The notes: generated from the letters alone by a model not told the origin. Numbered from the stretch's first letter, positions 33,388 to 45,584 are shown. The stretch: 64,000 bases of DNA from Ornithodoros turicata (GCF_037126465.1 NC_088206.1:50138841-50202840), one strand, 5' to 3'. Made by a program: numbers and translations.

Positions 33388-33610
33388 GTGTCCTTCTCCA
33401 AGTCATAATGAGGAAGCATTGATGATGGAACACTCACACTCCAGTAATCTCTGTTGCTAGAGCTAGTCATGAAGCATGCCGTCAGCGTGTTCCTGCATAT
33501 TGTACGTTGTAATCGAGGCTGATATACTGTCGACACAACATTGGTATTGGGCATGATGATGAATATAAATATTTTTATCACAATAAATATTTTAACTAAA
33601 CTGCCTTTAT
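33388..33610 (+). CDS. MBD-gene copy A, terminal exon and 3' UTR
   Basis: Acceptor cttgcag/GTGTCC. In phase 0 the frame ends quickly (VSFSKS, TAA at 33406-33408). In the phase-2 frame it runs CPSPSHNEEALMMEHSHSSN before a stop near 33457. The exon carries AATAAA at 33582-33587 followed by AT-rich sequence. The stretch from 33458 matches the first bases of this window, so it is a shared gene end. Confidence 0.45.
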
Positions 33611-35059
33611 TCATATTGTTGTTTGTTTCATTATTTGTATATGCCTGTCCCCATAAATTAAGTGACGAACGGATGTGCAAGTAGCGAAAGAATTTGCGGG
33701 GATTCTTTCGTCTTGGGGACCAAAATACTCATACACAGAGTGCATTATCTCATTTCACAGTGCCATCGCTGCGCAATTACAGTACACCATTCCAATACAT
33801 TTGCATTCAATGTAGTCTTTATTATCATTCATTACTTGTATCATTGTCAGTCCTGGGTGGGTGCCGTGGCTGCTGGTACAGTATCCCCCTACCAACACTT
33901 CTTATACGCACCAGTGGTTAAGCCCTACCTTGTATCTTCCTTCCTCATTCTCTGTCATCTGTATTCTGAGGAGGTTCTCGTCGCAGTTTTGTTTTTAGGC
34001 ACTCAACCTACGTCTGACGTACACCTCTCTCAACATTCAAGACCTTTATTTTTCCATAGGCAGTACTTCTATGATATGAGTACTCACATCTGCAATTGAG
34101 AAACTCTTGGTTGCCTTTTAATCCAGTGCAGGCATTCTGCTTTGCAGCTTCTTAGAAATGGCTTCTTTGTATCCCTCCGCAGTCATCTCTTTCAATGACC
34201 CGCTGTATAATCTGGCAAAAGGAATGTGTGAGCAAGTATATAAAGCAAAGATGCCTGTATTGAACGCTTTTATGTTTTTTGTAAATGCACACGCATTATT
34301 TAGAGGCACTCCATATACCTGCATATATGCAGCATCGGTCGGGAGCAACTGATATTTCGAACAGAGACTGTTGTGCTCCTGGCCATCTCTGAACAGTTTG
34401 GACAGAACAGGCGGCTCTGTTCAAAATATCAGCAGATCCTGAACGGAGCCTTCTGCTTCAACGTACCTTCACGGGATTGCTGGAGTTTAAGCTTTTCGAG
34501 ATGCATGTGTATGTTGTGTTTTATTTTTGTTTGACATTGGTGGGCTGTATGAATATGTAGCCAGAAGCATGACCAACAAAACTGTAAGGGGCTGTCGAAT
34601 GCAGTGATGCGTTAAGATAAAGCATCTCAGATATGTCAACATGTTTTTTTACCGTTGCGCATGGATGACAAAATACATTCCCAGCTTATACTGTACATTG
34701 CTGGCTTTGTGGAGAGGATTGCCTTCTTTCTTCCCCACATGCATGTGTCCCGTAGGTCAAACGGTACAGTGCATGGAGATCAGGGACGGGGGGACATGTA
34801 AACAGATGGGTAGATAATCCGCAAGAAAGAATTTAGGTGAAATGGGTAGTCATGGTCAGTTAGACATCGGATTCGGATCAATGTTAATGTGTTTTCTCTC
34901 TCTCTCTCTCTCTTCTGTTTTTAGTGTTTTATTCACTGTTCTTGCTTCGTGATCAGAGTTCTATTATCCGACCAGCCCTTTTCACACCCTTGTTTAATCA
35001 TAAGCTGTCTGTTCCTCACATTGTTTTTACTGGTACATTAACCGTTTTGTGAGTCTTTC
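33611..35059. other. Intergenic region between copy A and promoter B
   Basis: The first about 130 bases match 160-290 after copy 0. A (TC)n run lies at about 34897-34914. A minus-strand 76-codon frame at 34118-34348 (including KEMTAEGYKEAISKKLQSRM) looks protein-like but has no partner; it could be a gene fragment. Confidence 0.35.
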
Positions 35060-35950
35060 ATCAGGAGATTGTTTTTTTTTCGTGCAACAGGTTTCTGAGG
35101 TTGACCGAACTCTTAAAAAATAAGATAAAGTACTGCCGGTGTACTGAGAACATTTGATTTAGTACACAAAATGAAGAGGACAGCGCATCACTAAAAGACA
35201 TCAATGAAGCTATATAATTCAGTAAGTAAAGTCTAAAGAAGAGCAAACAGGATGGTGAGGGGAAGGAGAGCATATAACATCGCCGTCTCAGCAAAAAAGC
35301 CACAAATTTGAAATTTGTAGCGGACGTTACGCCATGGCCTGCTCTCCGTTCCCCACGCAATCTTGTTTGCTCTTATCCTGTGTTGTGCGTTTCTTTGTTC
35401 GTCACCTTGTCTACACTCAACACTCCGAACTACACTTCAACTTGCTTTCGCGCGCGGCTTTTCGCTTTTCGCTTTGCGTTTCGGCTTTGCGCTCCCAGTC
35501 CCAGCGTTGAGGTACGTCACGTGGCGTGACGCATGCGCAGAGAAGGTAGTGAAGCGAAGTACCCGCGCAATTTTCGCCTGTTCCTGTTCTGTGAAAACAC
35601 GTGAAAGTCACCGTGTTCGTTCATGGTTCGTTGCTTGGCAGCCGCTGTCAACACGTAAGTAAACCAGTCGATCACTTGCTTTGGCACTATATCTGCATCA
35701 CAGGCACACAAACGACAGCTTGCTTTGCGCATGAGAACTTTGTACATGTCTGAAGTCTGTGTCGATGTCATGTCGACCATACTCCCGACCTTGCTTTTGA
35801 ACCGCGTTGATTGGATTTACTACATCTTGCATCAAGCGTTTCATGTATTAATCTGCGGACAACAAAGGCCTGCATCACATAGTATTAGTGGTGTCGAGTG
35901 GAGACACGCTGAACAATGTGATATTCAGAATTGAAGTTGTGAGCGTGACA
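35060..35950 (+). promoter_or_regulatory. Promoter and untranslated first exon of MBD-gene copy B
   Basis: Homologous to 3081-4030. The core has tcacgtggcgtgacgcatgc followed by gcagagaagg, a CpG-rich island with a CACGTG E-box (35518-35523), and the GCATGCGC palindrome shared with A. The first-exon donor is caacac/gtaagt at 35655. Divergence is greatest upstream and in the middle of the exon; the palindrome and the donor are conserved. Confidence 0.6.
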
Positions 35951-36267
35951 ACTTCACACAAGTGTGGCTAACTGGTGGCCGCATCACCTTTGCTACTTCA
36001 TCTCGCTTTGCTTTACAGTTTACAGATGATTATGTAGCGACAGCTGGATGTTATTAGTGGATATGGGCGTGCTGCTGTTGCCAGCGCTTGTTTTCACTGC
36101 AGGAAGATGAGTGATGGCATAAACGCAGTCTAGTGAACGAACTCCTCCATGGACAAAAACCTGAAGCTCGGCAACACTGAAGCACAAGCACACCCGACTC
36201 GTCTCATGTGTGTCTGCGTTTCCTCCGTGCCCAGACTCAGGCTTTGTCATTGACGCAGAAATCGAAG
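35951..36267. other. Copy B intron 1, nothing recognised
   Basis: No element or gene recognised. Confidence 0.3.
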
Positions 36268-38200
36268 GTGTCGACCAGAGAGTCGAACCGAACCCGAACC
36301 GAAAACCGTTATTAACCGTTATTTTTGGCCGAACCGGAACTGAACTGAACCGAAAGAGTCGACACCATCTTGGAGCTGAACCGGAACTAAACCGGTAAAA
36401 AAAATACCGGTTTCCGGTTCAAATAACGGTTCACACGGAATTAAGTGCGAAACTTTGGATGTTGTGCATGAACACAAAAACTATTTTTCGTATTTTTTCT
36501 TCATTTATTAGGTTCGTAGACATCCTCTTGCTTGCCGAAAAAGTCGTGCCCTCCCAACAATGATTTGGATCTTCTCGAGTCACGAAATAGCAACAGATAG
36601 TAACTTAAAACTCCTAGGACTACTAACGTCTAAAGACATACACATAAATATATATAAGAATTAGATATCAACAGGAAATGAGGGACATTTTTGGGTAGCA
36701 GTCAATAAGTGACATATTATAATGATATACTAATCAGAGTCAGCTGTACACAGGGTGTCCACCCTAGCAGCAGAAATGACCGGTGGTACATAGAACCGTC
36801 AATGGGAAACTGACACTATCCTGTGACGTTTGCGTCAGAAACAGGCACTGCACTTAGGATCAGTCCGTTTGTAACACAAACCTGTCAGTTTTTCTTTGAC
36901 AGCGCTATGTCTTCGAGATCATCTCTACCGTTATCGCAGGCATCCTGATAAATGCGAATACGCGGACCAACCGACGTATATGTCGTCGGCTGTGCGACCT
37001 TCGGTCTCTCAAATATTCTCCCCTTCCTTTTTCTTCTTCTGTTCTCTTGTACGTAGTGCATTGCGAAAGCAAACTACCTGAGCTCAGCTCTAGCACGCAT
37101 TCATGTGTACAACCGCTGCAGCATAATTCCCAACGTGTGCGCGTGTGAACTTACATAAGCCCCTTATACGCTAGCCACACTGTAAACTTAATGAAACGGA
37201 ATGCCGGTAAGTTCACCTCCTCACCAACTATCATCTTGTGTGGCGTCGTTCTCTCCTGGCTTGTTGAAAGCAGGGGTGTGTTGAAAAAACTGTGTCATTC
37301 GGGATGCTGGTTGGTCAGGAGGTGAAGTTACTGTCATTTCGTTTATTAAGTTAGCCCGGGCGTGCCTATAGGGTACTAGAAAGTAAAGCACCGGCCACAC
37401 TCACGCTGGTCAGAATGAAAAGAACATGCCAAGTTGCCTTTCTTTGTGGATTTAAAATAAAAGAAGCAAAAACGACCATACTGATACAGTATCTAAAAAT
37501 CGCCAGTGGGTCTAAAATGAGCCGAAGTGTCTGTTTGCACTTGCTTTGTCTTTGTTCCACAGACACTTCACTCTAACGCCGAGCACGGCGGCGGTCAATG
37601 CTGACACAATAACGTGCCCTTTAGTACACGTAATATCCCGGAGCTCACGATCGCACCATTCCTATCCACTTACATACCATGAAGCGTCGTTATCTGATTA
37701 ACGTGTAATCGCGATTCTGACTGGTAGCGAATAATTTCAATTACTTAAATGACTTAGGCCAAGGTAGGAGGTTTGGTTGACTGTTATTCCTGGTGAGATT
37801 CTACGAACAATCCAGTGGGTGAGTTATCCTCCGCGACCTGAGCTATACGTGAGGGGAAACTCAACCCAAACGAGTAATTCATGGCTATGCTCCTCTTGTA
37901 ACCGCTACTAATCTTGTCTTTCATATCGCACAAAGTCTTTCAAAATCCTGAACGACTACTGACGCTTTCCTGTCCACTTCAAGCACCGTAACACACATAC
38001 GGAAGCTTATTTTAACCTGCCTGTTGTGCTTCATTCGCACCCGTCGCCCCTGAACCGGTTCGGGAACCGAACCGTTTGGAAAGAACCGGTTTGAACCATT
38101 ATAATTGCTTTCTGGAGCTGAACCGGGACCGAACCCTTATCGCCGAACCTAAACCCGAACCGGACCGTTAAACGTTTCGGTTCGACTCTCTGGTGTCGAC
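36268..38200. mobile_element. Large non-autonomous element with CCGAACC-rich ends, about 1.93 kb
   Basis: Left end gtgtcgaccagagagtcgaa then ccgaacccgaaccg; right end reversed gtcgacaccagagagtcgaa then ccgaaac. Subterminal blocks (36290-36430, 38040-38180) are made of ccgaac/gttcgg and aaccgg iterations. The interior has no transposase. It contains a nested inverted-repeat element at 37186-37352. Confidence 0.6.
37186..37352. repeat. Nested inverted-repeat element, about 167 bp
   Basis: acttaatgaaacggaatgcc and gttcacctcctcaccaac at the left are mirrored by ttggtcaggaggtgaagtta and catttcgtttattaagtt at the right. Lies within the 36268-38200 element. Confidence 0.5.
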
Positions 38201-38464
38201 TGTGGGCGCGTGTTATAAAACAGTACAACCGAAACTGGCTTGAAATGCTCTCCGCTTTTGTTGTGCGTGGTTACATTCTGAGTACATGTCAGTAATCGGA
38301 GCCATCCAGATTTCCCGCATCTCGACGGCATACAGTCTTACAGTGTCTCGAGCCACACCCGGTCTATATCCGAAGCCATCTCGGACGGCTCGCCCACCTG
38401 CCAAACCAAAGTTACGCAACAAGGATGCATCGGCACGTTCGATACAGAGGCAACAAGACTAATT

Positions 38465-39300
38465 GGATCAGAAGAATATCCACCCTAGTGTGAGGACACT
38501 ACATGCCACACGTCGAAGTCTGAGAAGGAGGGAAGACACAGCAAGGAAAGAAAGCCGTTAGACATATACGCAGCCTGCAAGCAAACCCCATCACCTGTTT
38601 TGGAACACAGAGGAGACTGTGAAGTGCACTGCTGTTTCAGGTTAGAACAGGTTCCCGCCTCACCCAAAAGAGGATTCGCAAACTCTTTGAAGAAGGGTGC
38701 CCCTTGTGCCTGCTCTGCGGAATGGAGGAAGAGAACCTTGAACGTGCCTTATTCAAACACTGTGGGAAACACTAGAAGACATCAGCACTCCAAGAACAGA
38801 ATTCGAAGGAAGCACAGCGGTTGCTTTGGGCCTCTCCGAACCTCCACCAGACAGCACCCACAGAAATGGTACAGAAGACGAGCAATGAATCTGCCCGCCC
38901 TTACTCAAAATGGTTTATGTCCAGGAACGAACAAACTAACAATACACCACACTCCCTCTGTCAAGTTCAATTACAAAATCTTCATAGCACAGTGGCATCT
39001 TGACTGCCCTTCCAAACCGGGTGCTGGGTCTGATCGGGTAATCTCGCTCTCGAGCATAGCATCACCACAGGACCACAATCCTTTGGTCGCAAATCAAACA
39101 AACAAACTGCGAGGAACATTCAGAGCAGTGGCAAATCCAGTGGGGGGATTACCACCCAAATATATAAGTTTGCACATTATTTTCTACGCAAGTTTCCCCC
39201 CTTCCCCACTACGTGCTTCAACAAAGAAACCACCCCCCAGAAGTGAGGGTCTGGATCTGCACCTGAGTCAAAGCACGACAGGCAACCATAAAATATGACT
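38465..39300 (+). pseudogene. Possible LINE C-terminal fragment
   Basis: A zinc-knuckle-like CLLCGMEEENLERALFKHC is encoded near 38708-38764, like the C-terminal Cys/His finger of many LINE ORF2 proteins. A 232-codon frame across 38600-39298 overlaps it in a different frame and shows no domain; I do not call it a gene. Confidence 0.35.
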
Positions 39301-39360
39301 TATGGGTTTTGTTGGGCATAGTTAAAACATTGGAACCACAAATGAGTGGGAAATTTGTGT

Positions 39361-39718
39361 TTATCTTTGCTTCACATGGGTATCGCAATTGGTGTGCTTG
39401 CCTCTTGAAATGCCACAAAAGGAACTGTTACCACAGCTTGCTATTCGAGCCATTGTACTACGGGAAGGTGCTGGCACTATTGTTGATGAAATAGTATGTG
39501 GCAGTGCCAAACCATGGCCAAACCAAACTGGTGCATGGGGACAGGCTGGGTATACATGGACAGAGAGGGGATCGTGCCAACTATGAGCCATCCAGATGAT
39601 TCCAACAGGAAAGTGTATACATTTTCTGATTGCCTGCATTTAGTAAAATGCACAAGAAAGTTTTTATGCAAGAGTAAGTTCCTAAAAGTGCTTGACAAGT
39701 TTGCAAAGTAGATGAATT
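39361..39718 (+). pseudogene. P-element/THAP9-like transposase fragment
   Basis: Frame pieces LPLEMPQKELLPQLAIRAIV then IVDEIVCGSAKPWPNQTGAW, and after a frameshift near 39565 MSHPDDSNRKVYTFSDCLHL then VKCTRKFLCKSKFLKV. The HP-(x)n-R-KVY-FSD..HL.KC.R arrangement resembles the central region of P-element/THAP9 transposases. Both ends are missing. Confidence 0.45.
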
Positions 39719-39818
39719 AACAATACTGCACTGTCCAGAGAAGATAGAACTGTGCCTGCTAAATGTTGTGTGTACATCACAGCTATTTAGCAGCTCTATA
39801 AACCGCAGACCAACTTCC

Positions 39819-40505
39819 TGTAGAGGTAGATGAGAGAAGTCCCTCTCCTACATACTAGAGTGGGACAGAGGAGACAAGAGAGAGAGTCAGACGTGCGGAC
39901 ACGGAGATCAGCTGTGAGACTGGTACACTTGTACTAAACGGGTAATAAAGCGAGCAAGGTGGTTCACCTAGGGACTCCTAGGAGTCTTCTTACTGCCGAC
40001 ACATCTTTTGGACTTGCCAGATTTTTCATAGCTTCAACTTTCCCTGGATCTGGGTTAATCCCTTGAGAGCTGACAACACCACCAAGAAACAACACTTTCG
40101 TGACACCTATTATGCATTTTTCCATGAGGAGATCAAGTACGCAGGAACAGGAAACACCTCACTCCATAACAGAGGACCAGCTCACCAGGATACCCCCTGT
40201 ACGTCTTGGAATCACCGGATCATGTAAATGAAGAGACTCAGGTGGAACCTACATGCAGCATGAATGAAGCCTTAAATGAAGCAGTTCGTTCACCAAACAC
40301 TGGACAATCCCGCTACCGGAGGCCCTACAAGCCCAGAAGACCCTTAGGTTTATAATTTAGAAAGGGGGATGTAGAGGTAGATGAGAGTAGTCCCTCTCCT
40401 ACATACTAGAGGGGGACAGAGGAGACGAGAGAGAGAGAGTCAGACGTGCGGACGTGGAGACCAGCTATGAGACTCGTACGCTTGTACTAAACGGGTAATA
40501 AAGCG
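39819..40505 (+). mobile_element. Internally deleted Gypsy-type LTR retrotransposon
   Basis: Two same-orientation LTR copies: 39819-39952 and 40370-40505, both starting tgtagaggtagatgagag and ending aacgggtaataaagcg. A polypurine tract (gaaaggggga) lies directly before the right LTR. The interior holds an integrase-tail-like end (GQSRYRRPYKPRRPLGL, about 40300-40352). An RT piece lies in the opposite orientation (minus strand about 40120-40010, FLGGVVSSQGINPDPGKVEA). So the interior is both deleted and rearranged. Confidence 0.75.
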
Positions 40506-40944
40506 TCACCACATGTAACCGAACATTTTCCACAAAGTTTGTAGCATTGCAAGCATTTTGGACTGCAATGGGACAGTAGAGCTCACAAGAGGAATAAACT
40601 ACTCATATGATGCTCTGACTCTTCTAATTTCTGCTACATGAGGGTTGTACAGAAGAAGGGACTGGTCCACAGCTATGGTGTCACTACAATGGCTATACAC
40701 GTGCGAAGATGAGAACCACGGTGGTCTAGTACTGAAAGACATGTTCTTGACAGCAAGCACTGCAAAGGACTCCATGACACTTGAAAGTCGACTTTGGTGT
40801 ATACGCTTCATGAAAAGTTGTAGCGTGTCCTTACTGGAGAACTAAGTCAGGACTGCTTGGAGTGCACTTTTGGAAAAATTTGCCTGGCAGATCATTCAGC
40901 TACGACAACGTTCAAGCAGTATCCTGCATTTCGTTGTTCATGCA
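40506..40944. other. Copy B intron 1, nothing recognised
   Basis: No repeat or gene identified. Confidence 0.3.
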
Positions 40945-41736
40945 CAGTCACGTCTCAGTTCAGGTATCCGGAGAACTTGTTATCCAGACTACATTACCTG
41001 GAGCGAAACTGCTACCATTGAATTCTGTCTCGGTTATCCGGAATTTGTTATCCATGTCCAGACAGCAAGTACGGGGACCAATCTTCCAGAACATAAATAA
41101 TTCTGATTCGTTAGTCCGGAAAAGCATAAACGTCCTCTGTCCCTGGCATGTGCTGTGTTCGCATTGTACTGGAAAAGGGTCACATCTCACCCAGGGAATT
41201 CTCTACTGTTTGGCTCCCCTTTCTTTAGGAGCACTCCCTCTTGATGTGTGCGGGCACATGGTAGATATGGTAGACGATAAGCGGAAGAGGTGCCCTGTAT
41301 CCACTAAAGCCCCTCCATCTTCATGCAGGAGCCTTAATATCCACTGTGCACAAGAAATCCACATGTGAACGTCAATGTTCAGGCCGCCCGAAGGCATCGT
41401 CTGTGTTTTGGCCTATGCCAAAGACATTCGAAAAAAGGCAAAAACATATGTGCCGCACCAACATTCTGAGACGTTACCCTTCCTTGAAAAGCAGGATGAC
41501 GCAGTGGGTGCCGTGGCTGTGAACAAAATTCTGTCACATGCGTGCCTACTAATTTCAAGCAGCTCACTCTGCATGTAGCAACAATCTTTTCCTTGTTTCA
41601 TTTTCTGGGGCTATAAAGAGGTCTCCCAAATTTTTCGGGTTTCCCTGGAAGTTTGCTTGGTTCGGTTATCCGGAAATTCGTTATCCAGACCAAAATGAAC
41701 GACTCTCGAAGTGTCTGGATAATGGAGACATGACTG
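40945..41736. mobile_element. Pogo/jerky-like MITE, about 792 bp
   Basis: Left end cagtcacgtctcagttcagg, right end reversed cagtcatgtctccattatcc, TA at the right flank. ttatccgga/ttatccaga motifs repeat near both ends. Non-coding. Confidence 0.6.
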
Positions 41737-42354
41737 TATATTATTTTGAAACCACCGATGTTTGGAAACTGTGAGGTCATAGTTGAGAAGGCTCATATAC
41801 CCGGTCTCAGGCTTTCTGTGTGCGTGTAAAAATCATTGTGATTATAATGCCATGCAGGAGCAGAAATCTAAGGTCGACTCGCTAGCACGAAAGACTGGGA
41901 AAGGATCAGTGTAATTGTAGATGACAGCACCTCATCTGCAGTAGCAGGATTGTGTCCTCTGTTATATCACTGGCCTCTTAACAGGAAGTGATTGACAGAC
42001 TGTTTGAAGAGTATCAGTGCCTGAACAGTTCATGGGACGCAGGTGCCAGAAGCTGTATTCACAAATGTCAAAGTGGCCTGTAGTGTAATTGCAGCTTAAT
42101 TGTACATCACTGCCATTTACTGACTCAAAAATGTACCGTTCTGTGTGTCAACGTGACTGCAGTACTATTTCTTTTTCTCTCTCACTTCTTTTCAAGTATG
42201 TGCATTAGTATGTGAAGCACTGGAGCAATCACAAATGACTTCGGAAGATGTGATTCAGAAAGCTGACAGAGACATGCTTTGTTGAAATGTGCTATTGTTG
42301 ATGATGATGTGTGGTGGCACTTGTGACATACACAGAGAAAGAAAGAAGACAAAG
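41737..42354. other. Copy B intron 1, nothing recognised
   Basis: No element identified upstream of the duplicated block. Confidence 0.3.
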
Positions 42355-43064
42355 ACTGGAGCATTTGTTTTCTTTTTGAGTTAATAGAACATTATTTTGG
42401 TGCACAGGAAGGCCAGCCTCAGGTATTGAGCAGGTCACGAATGTGAAAAAACTCCTGCTCTGCACACGACTTAGCTGCCTGCTCGTACCTGTTTCATTGC
42501 TGTCTCCTGCCAAGTACTCCAGGGACATATTACTAGAGGTATTTTCTTTCATGTTCTGTGGTAACAACACTAGCATTGGATTCAATGTGTACCCGTACAC
42601 CATTCAGTTTACATCCTGCTGCGTGGAGTTGACTCGTAGTAGAGCCAGCACTTTTTGAAACTTTTTGTTCATACACAGTTTCTCGTCTTTTATAGTGTCT
42701 CACCTGGATAGTGTCCTAATCAATGGCCATATTTTTTCTAGGAGTGTAGTTTGTTGTTCAAGTCAACAGACCCCATGTTACAAAATGTCAGAGCAAGCAT
42801 ATGTTTCAGGGGCATCGCAGCATTTTACATGCTGCGTATTGATACCACTTGCTGCAGCACAAAAAATTGGTCATGTGCAATCCTTCACAACTTTCTTTGA
42901 ACTGTTATGAGGTTGCATTTTTCATAGCCGTGTAAGGAGTAGTTCGCAAATGAATAGAATTTAACTGTCTAGCTCTTGCAGTTTTGAACGAACACTTTTG
43001 CAGTTCCAGTGCATGCTTCTGAATTATAAACAAGAGGCCATTGCATTGGTGAGATATATATATA
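42355..43064 (+). repeat. A/B duplicated intron block (B side)
   Basis: Collinear with 10255-10452 plus 12184-12750. At 42540-42541 it shows the unoccupied TA where copy A carries a MITE and a foldback element. It continues at 45585 after the rosa element. Confidence 0.8.
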
Positions 43065-45584
43065 CAGGGTGTCCCAGAAAACGTGTCATTGAATTATAAT
43101 AAAAAAACTACGCCACCTAGAATCATGCGGTCAACGGCATTCGTTCTTATTAGGTTTTTGCCACCTCCTCATGTGAATGCCATGTAACGGAATTTTTATT
43201 ATGTAAATTTTTGCTAACTGAACTCGGAAATTTGCCAAGTAAAGGTCACTTTTTTACACCACTATTGTGAAGAGCGCGACGAATTTACCCAAAATCAGGA
43301 TAATTGGCACGGATACTGAGGACCTATCCCATCGAAAAAAATAGCCGAATATCATGCGTTTCGGAGTACGAACAGCCTAGCGCTCGACGACTTTTTATGC
43401 GCGCGCGTTGCAGTCCGACGAAAGAGGATATTAAACCCAGCCCACACAGGGACAGTAGAAAAAGTGATAGTACTTGAAATTGAGAGAGGGTAAGGCAAGA
43501 TTTGCAGTCGGTTGCGATAAGCCATGCCTATGTTATCTGGTACCGAGGGAGAAAAGAAGTGAAGACACGTGCTGGTGATATGTATCTATCATAATCGTGA
43601 CGAGGGGCAAGAAGGGACAGTGCACACACAAAGCGAAGGTACACGCTACCTCCAGCTATTGTGAAAATAATGATGGGATACTAATGTGAGGCTGGCATTC
43701 GTTTCTACGCAGCTGCGATTTCGTTTGTCAAAGATTGAAAGCTTATGCTGTATCTCCCACCTCGTTGTTGTACAAGAAGACATTTCTGTGAGTGTGTAGA
43801 TAAAAGGACGCCCCGGGAAGAAGGAAATTATCTGCTCAGTTGTATCAGGATTTTATTTGTGCAGCAGCTATAACTGTGAACGGCCGCACCACAAAATAAA
43901 TTAACCAAAAGTATATCTTATTACTGAACCAATGGGGCATGCCGCATTCTTTGTTCTTTCTAAAGGTGCTCAAAATGTCCGCCTTCCGCACCGATGCATA
44001 ATTGTGCACGTCGAACTGTATCTCGTGTTGCCTTCTGTATCTCACAGTGTGAGAGCGATGCACAAACTGACATTATTTTTTCTTGTAAGTCAACAGGGGA
44101 CTCAGGCTCTGTCTTGTACACTTGCTCCTTTATGCGACCCCACAAATAAAAGTCCAGTGGAGTTAAGTCAGGAGATCGAGCCGGCCATGCCACTGGCCCA
44201 AAACGCCCAATCCATTTATCGTGGAAGAGGTCTTGCAGAAATTTCACAGCCTGACGACTGCTGTGAGGGGGTGCTCCATCGTGTTGGTACCACACCATGG
44301 GACGTTCTTGCAGCGGCAAGTCCTCAACAAAGCTGAATACTACGTGTTGCAGTATTTCGGCATGATAACGCTGGGCGTTGAGGTTTCCATCGAAGAAAAC
44401 TGGCCCAAGAATTGTTCCGTTATAAATAGCGGCCCACACGTTGAAGGACCACTGATATTGGTGCCTGGACTCCCGTAGCCAGTGAGGGTTTCTTGTGCTC
44501 CAGTAATGAGCATTGTGCAGATTTACTTGCGAATTCCTGGAAAAGTGTGCCTCATCTGTCCAAATTATTTTGTCCATAAAATATAAATTTTCGTCGTCCG
44601 CATTTAACAACCAGTTGCAAAAGTCCAATCGCTTAGAATAGTCGTCCGGCTGAAATTTCTGGTGGAGGCTTACATGGTAAGGGTGGTATCCCTCTTCGTG
44701 TAGGATTCTTTGAGCACTCGACTTGGACACTCCAGTCTGTTTTTCGATAACCCGCACACTGACGTTGGGGTCTTCAGCGACCTGTTCGAGTACGCTCGTG
44801 CTTGTTTCACCGGAAGCACGTGTATTTGTGTGCTGTCTGGATTGGAATTGACCAGTCGCAGAGAGTCGCGTGAAAGTTCTCCTTATGGTTCGTGCTGTGG
44901 GCACTCTGCCACTTGGGAACATTTCCCTGTACTTTTCAATTACAGAATTGTAGTCCATATTCGCAGCACCCAGAGCTAAAATCATCTGGGTTTTTTCTCG
45001 GCTTGAATAGACCACACTAGCCATCGGTACGGCTTTTCTGTGCAGTAACAGCACACCGTAAAAACACGCTGAAAATTTCCACGTGCCGCAAATGATTGCT
45101 TTTATTTTCTTGCTTCGATACCATTATCGCATCCGGCTTCCGCTGAGATAATGCCTTCCCTCTCCCAATTTCAAGTATTGCCACTTTTTCTACTATCGCT
45201 GTGTGGGCTGGGTTTAACATCCTCCTTTCGTCGGACTACAACGCGGGCGCGTAAAAAGTCGTCGAGCGCTAGGCTGTTCGTACTCCGAAACGCATGATAT
45301 TCGGCTATTTTTTCCGATGGGTTAGGTCCTCAATATCCGTGCCAATTATCCTGATTTTGGGTAAATTCGTCGCGCTCTTCACAATGGTGGTGTAAAAAAG
45401 TGACCTTTACTTGGCAAATTTCCGAGTTCAGTTAGCAAAAATTTACATAATAAAAATTCCGTTACATGGCACTCACATGAAGAGGTGGCAAAAACCTAAT
45501 AAGAACGAATGCTGTTGACCGCATGATTCTAGGTGGCGTAGTTTTTTTATTATAATTCAATGACACGTTTTCTGGGACACCCTG
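43065..45584 (-). mobile_element. Rosa-like (DD41D) mariner, 2,520 bp, apparently intact
   Basis: Begins cagggtgtcccagaaaacgt and ends with its inverse, flanked by TA. The uninterrupted site is present in copy A at about 12741-12755. The TIRs are unusually long: left about 43065-43497, right about 45151-45584, nearly identical throughout. A single uninterrupted transposase gene lies on the minus strand. The closeness of the arms and the open frame suggest a young insertion. Confidence 0.9.
43960..45054 (-). CDS. Rosa-type Tc1/mariner transposase, 364 aa
   Basis: Cuts and pastes its element at TA. The N-terminal half carries the HTH DNA-binding region (including VSVRVIEKQTGVSKSSAQRI, about residues 98-117). 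The DDE core has the first Asp in IIWTDEAHFSRNSQV, the second in QHDGAPPHSS, and the third in RSPDLTPLDFYLWG. I count 41 residues between the second and third Asp, the DD41D spacing of the rosa family. ARSPDLTPLD is typical of Tc1/mariner. All three acidic residues are present and there is no stop or frameshift, so it may be functional. The start is the first Met of the frame; a slightly later Met (VPMASVVYS) is an alternative. The gene begins about 97 bp inside the right TIR. Confidence 0.9.
   Translation of the reverse strand: MLLLHRKAVPMASVVYSSREKTQMILALGAANMDYNSVIEKYREMFPSGRVPTARTIRRTFTRLSATGQFQSRQHTNTRASGETSTSVLEQVAEDPNVSVRVIEKQTGVSKSSAQRILHEEGYHPYHVSLHQKFQPDDYSKRLDFCNWLLNADDENLYFMDKIIWTDEAHFSRNSQVNLHNAHYWSTRNPHWLRESRHQYQWSFNVWAAIYNGTILGPVFFDGNLNAQRYHAEILQHVVFSFVEDLPLQERPMVWYQHDGAPPHSSRQAVKFLQDLFHDKWIGRFGPVAWPARSPDLTPLDFYLWGRIKEQVYKTEPESPVDLQEKIMSVCASLSHCEIQKATRDTVRRAQLCIGAEGGHFEHL

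Noticed and set aside
32953..33408. 151-codon plus-strand frame at the end of copy A
   Set aside because: Mostly hydrophobic low-information sequence upstream of a good acceptor; only the last codons are plausible.
34118..34348. Minus-strand 76-codon gene
   Set aside because: Protein-like composition but no start context, homologue or splice support; left as an unassigned frame.
38600..39298. 232-codon plus-strand frame
   Set aside because: No domain, and a LINE-like zinc knuckle lies in another frame of the same DNA; more likely repeat relic.
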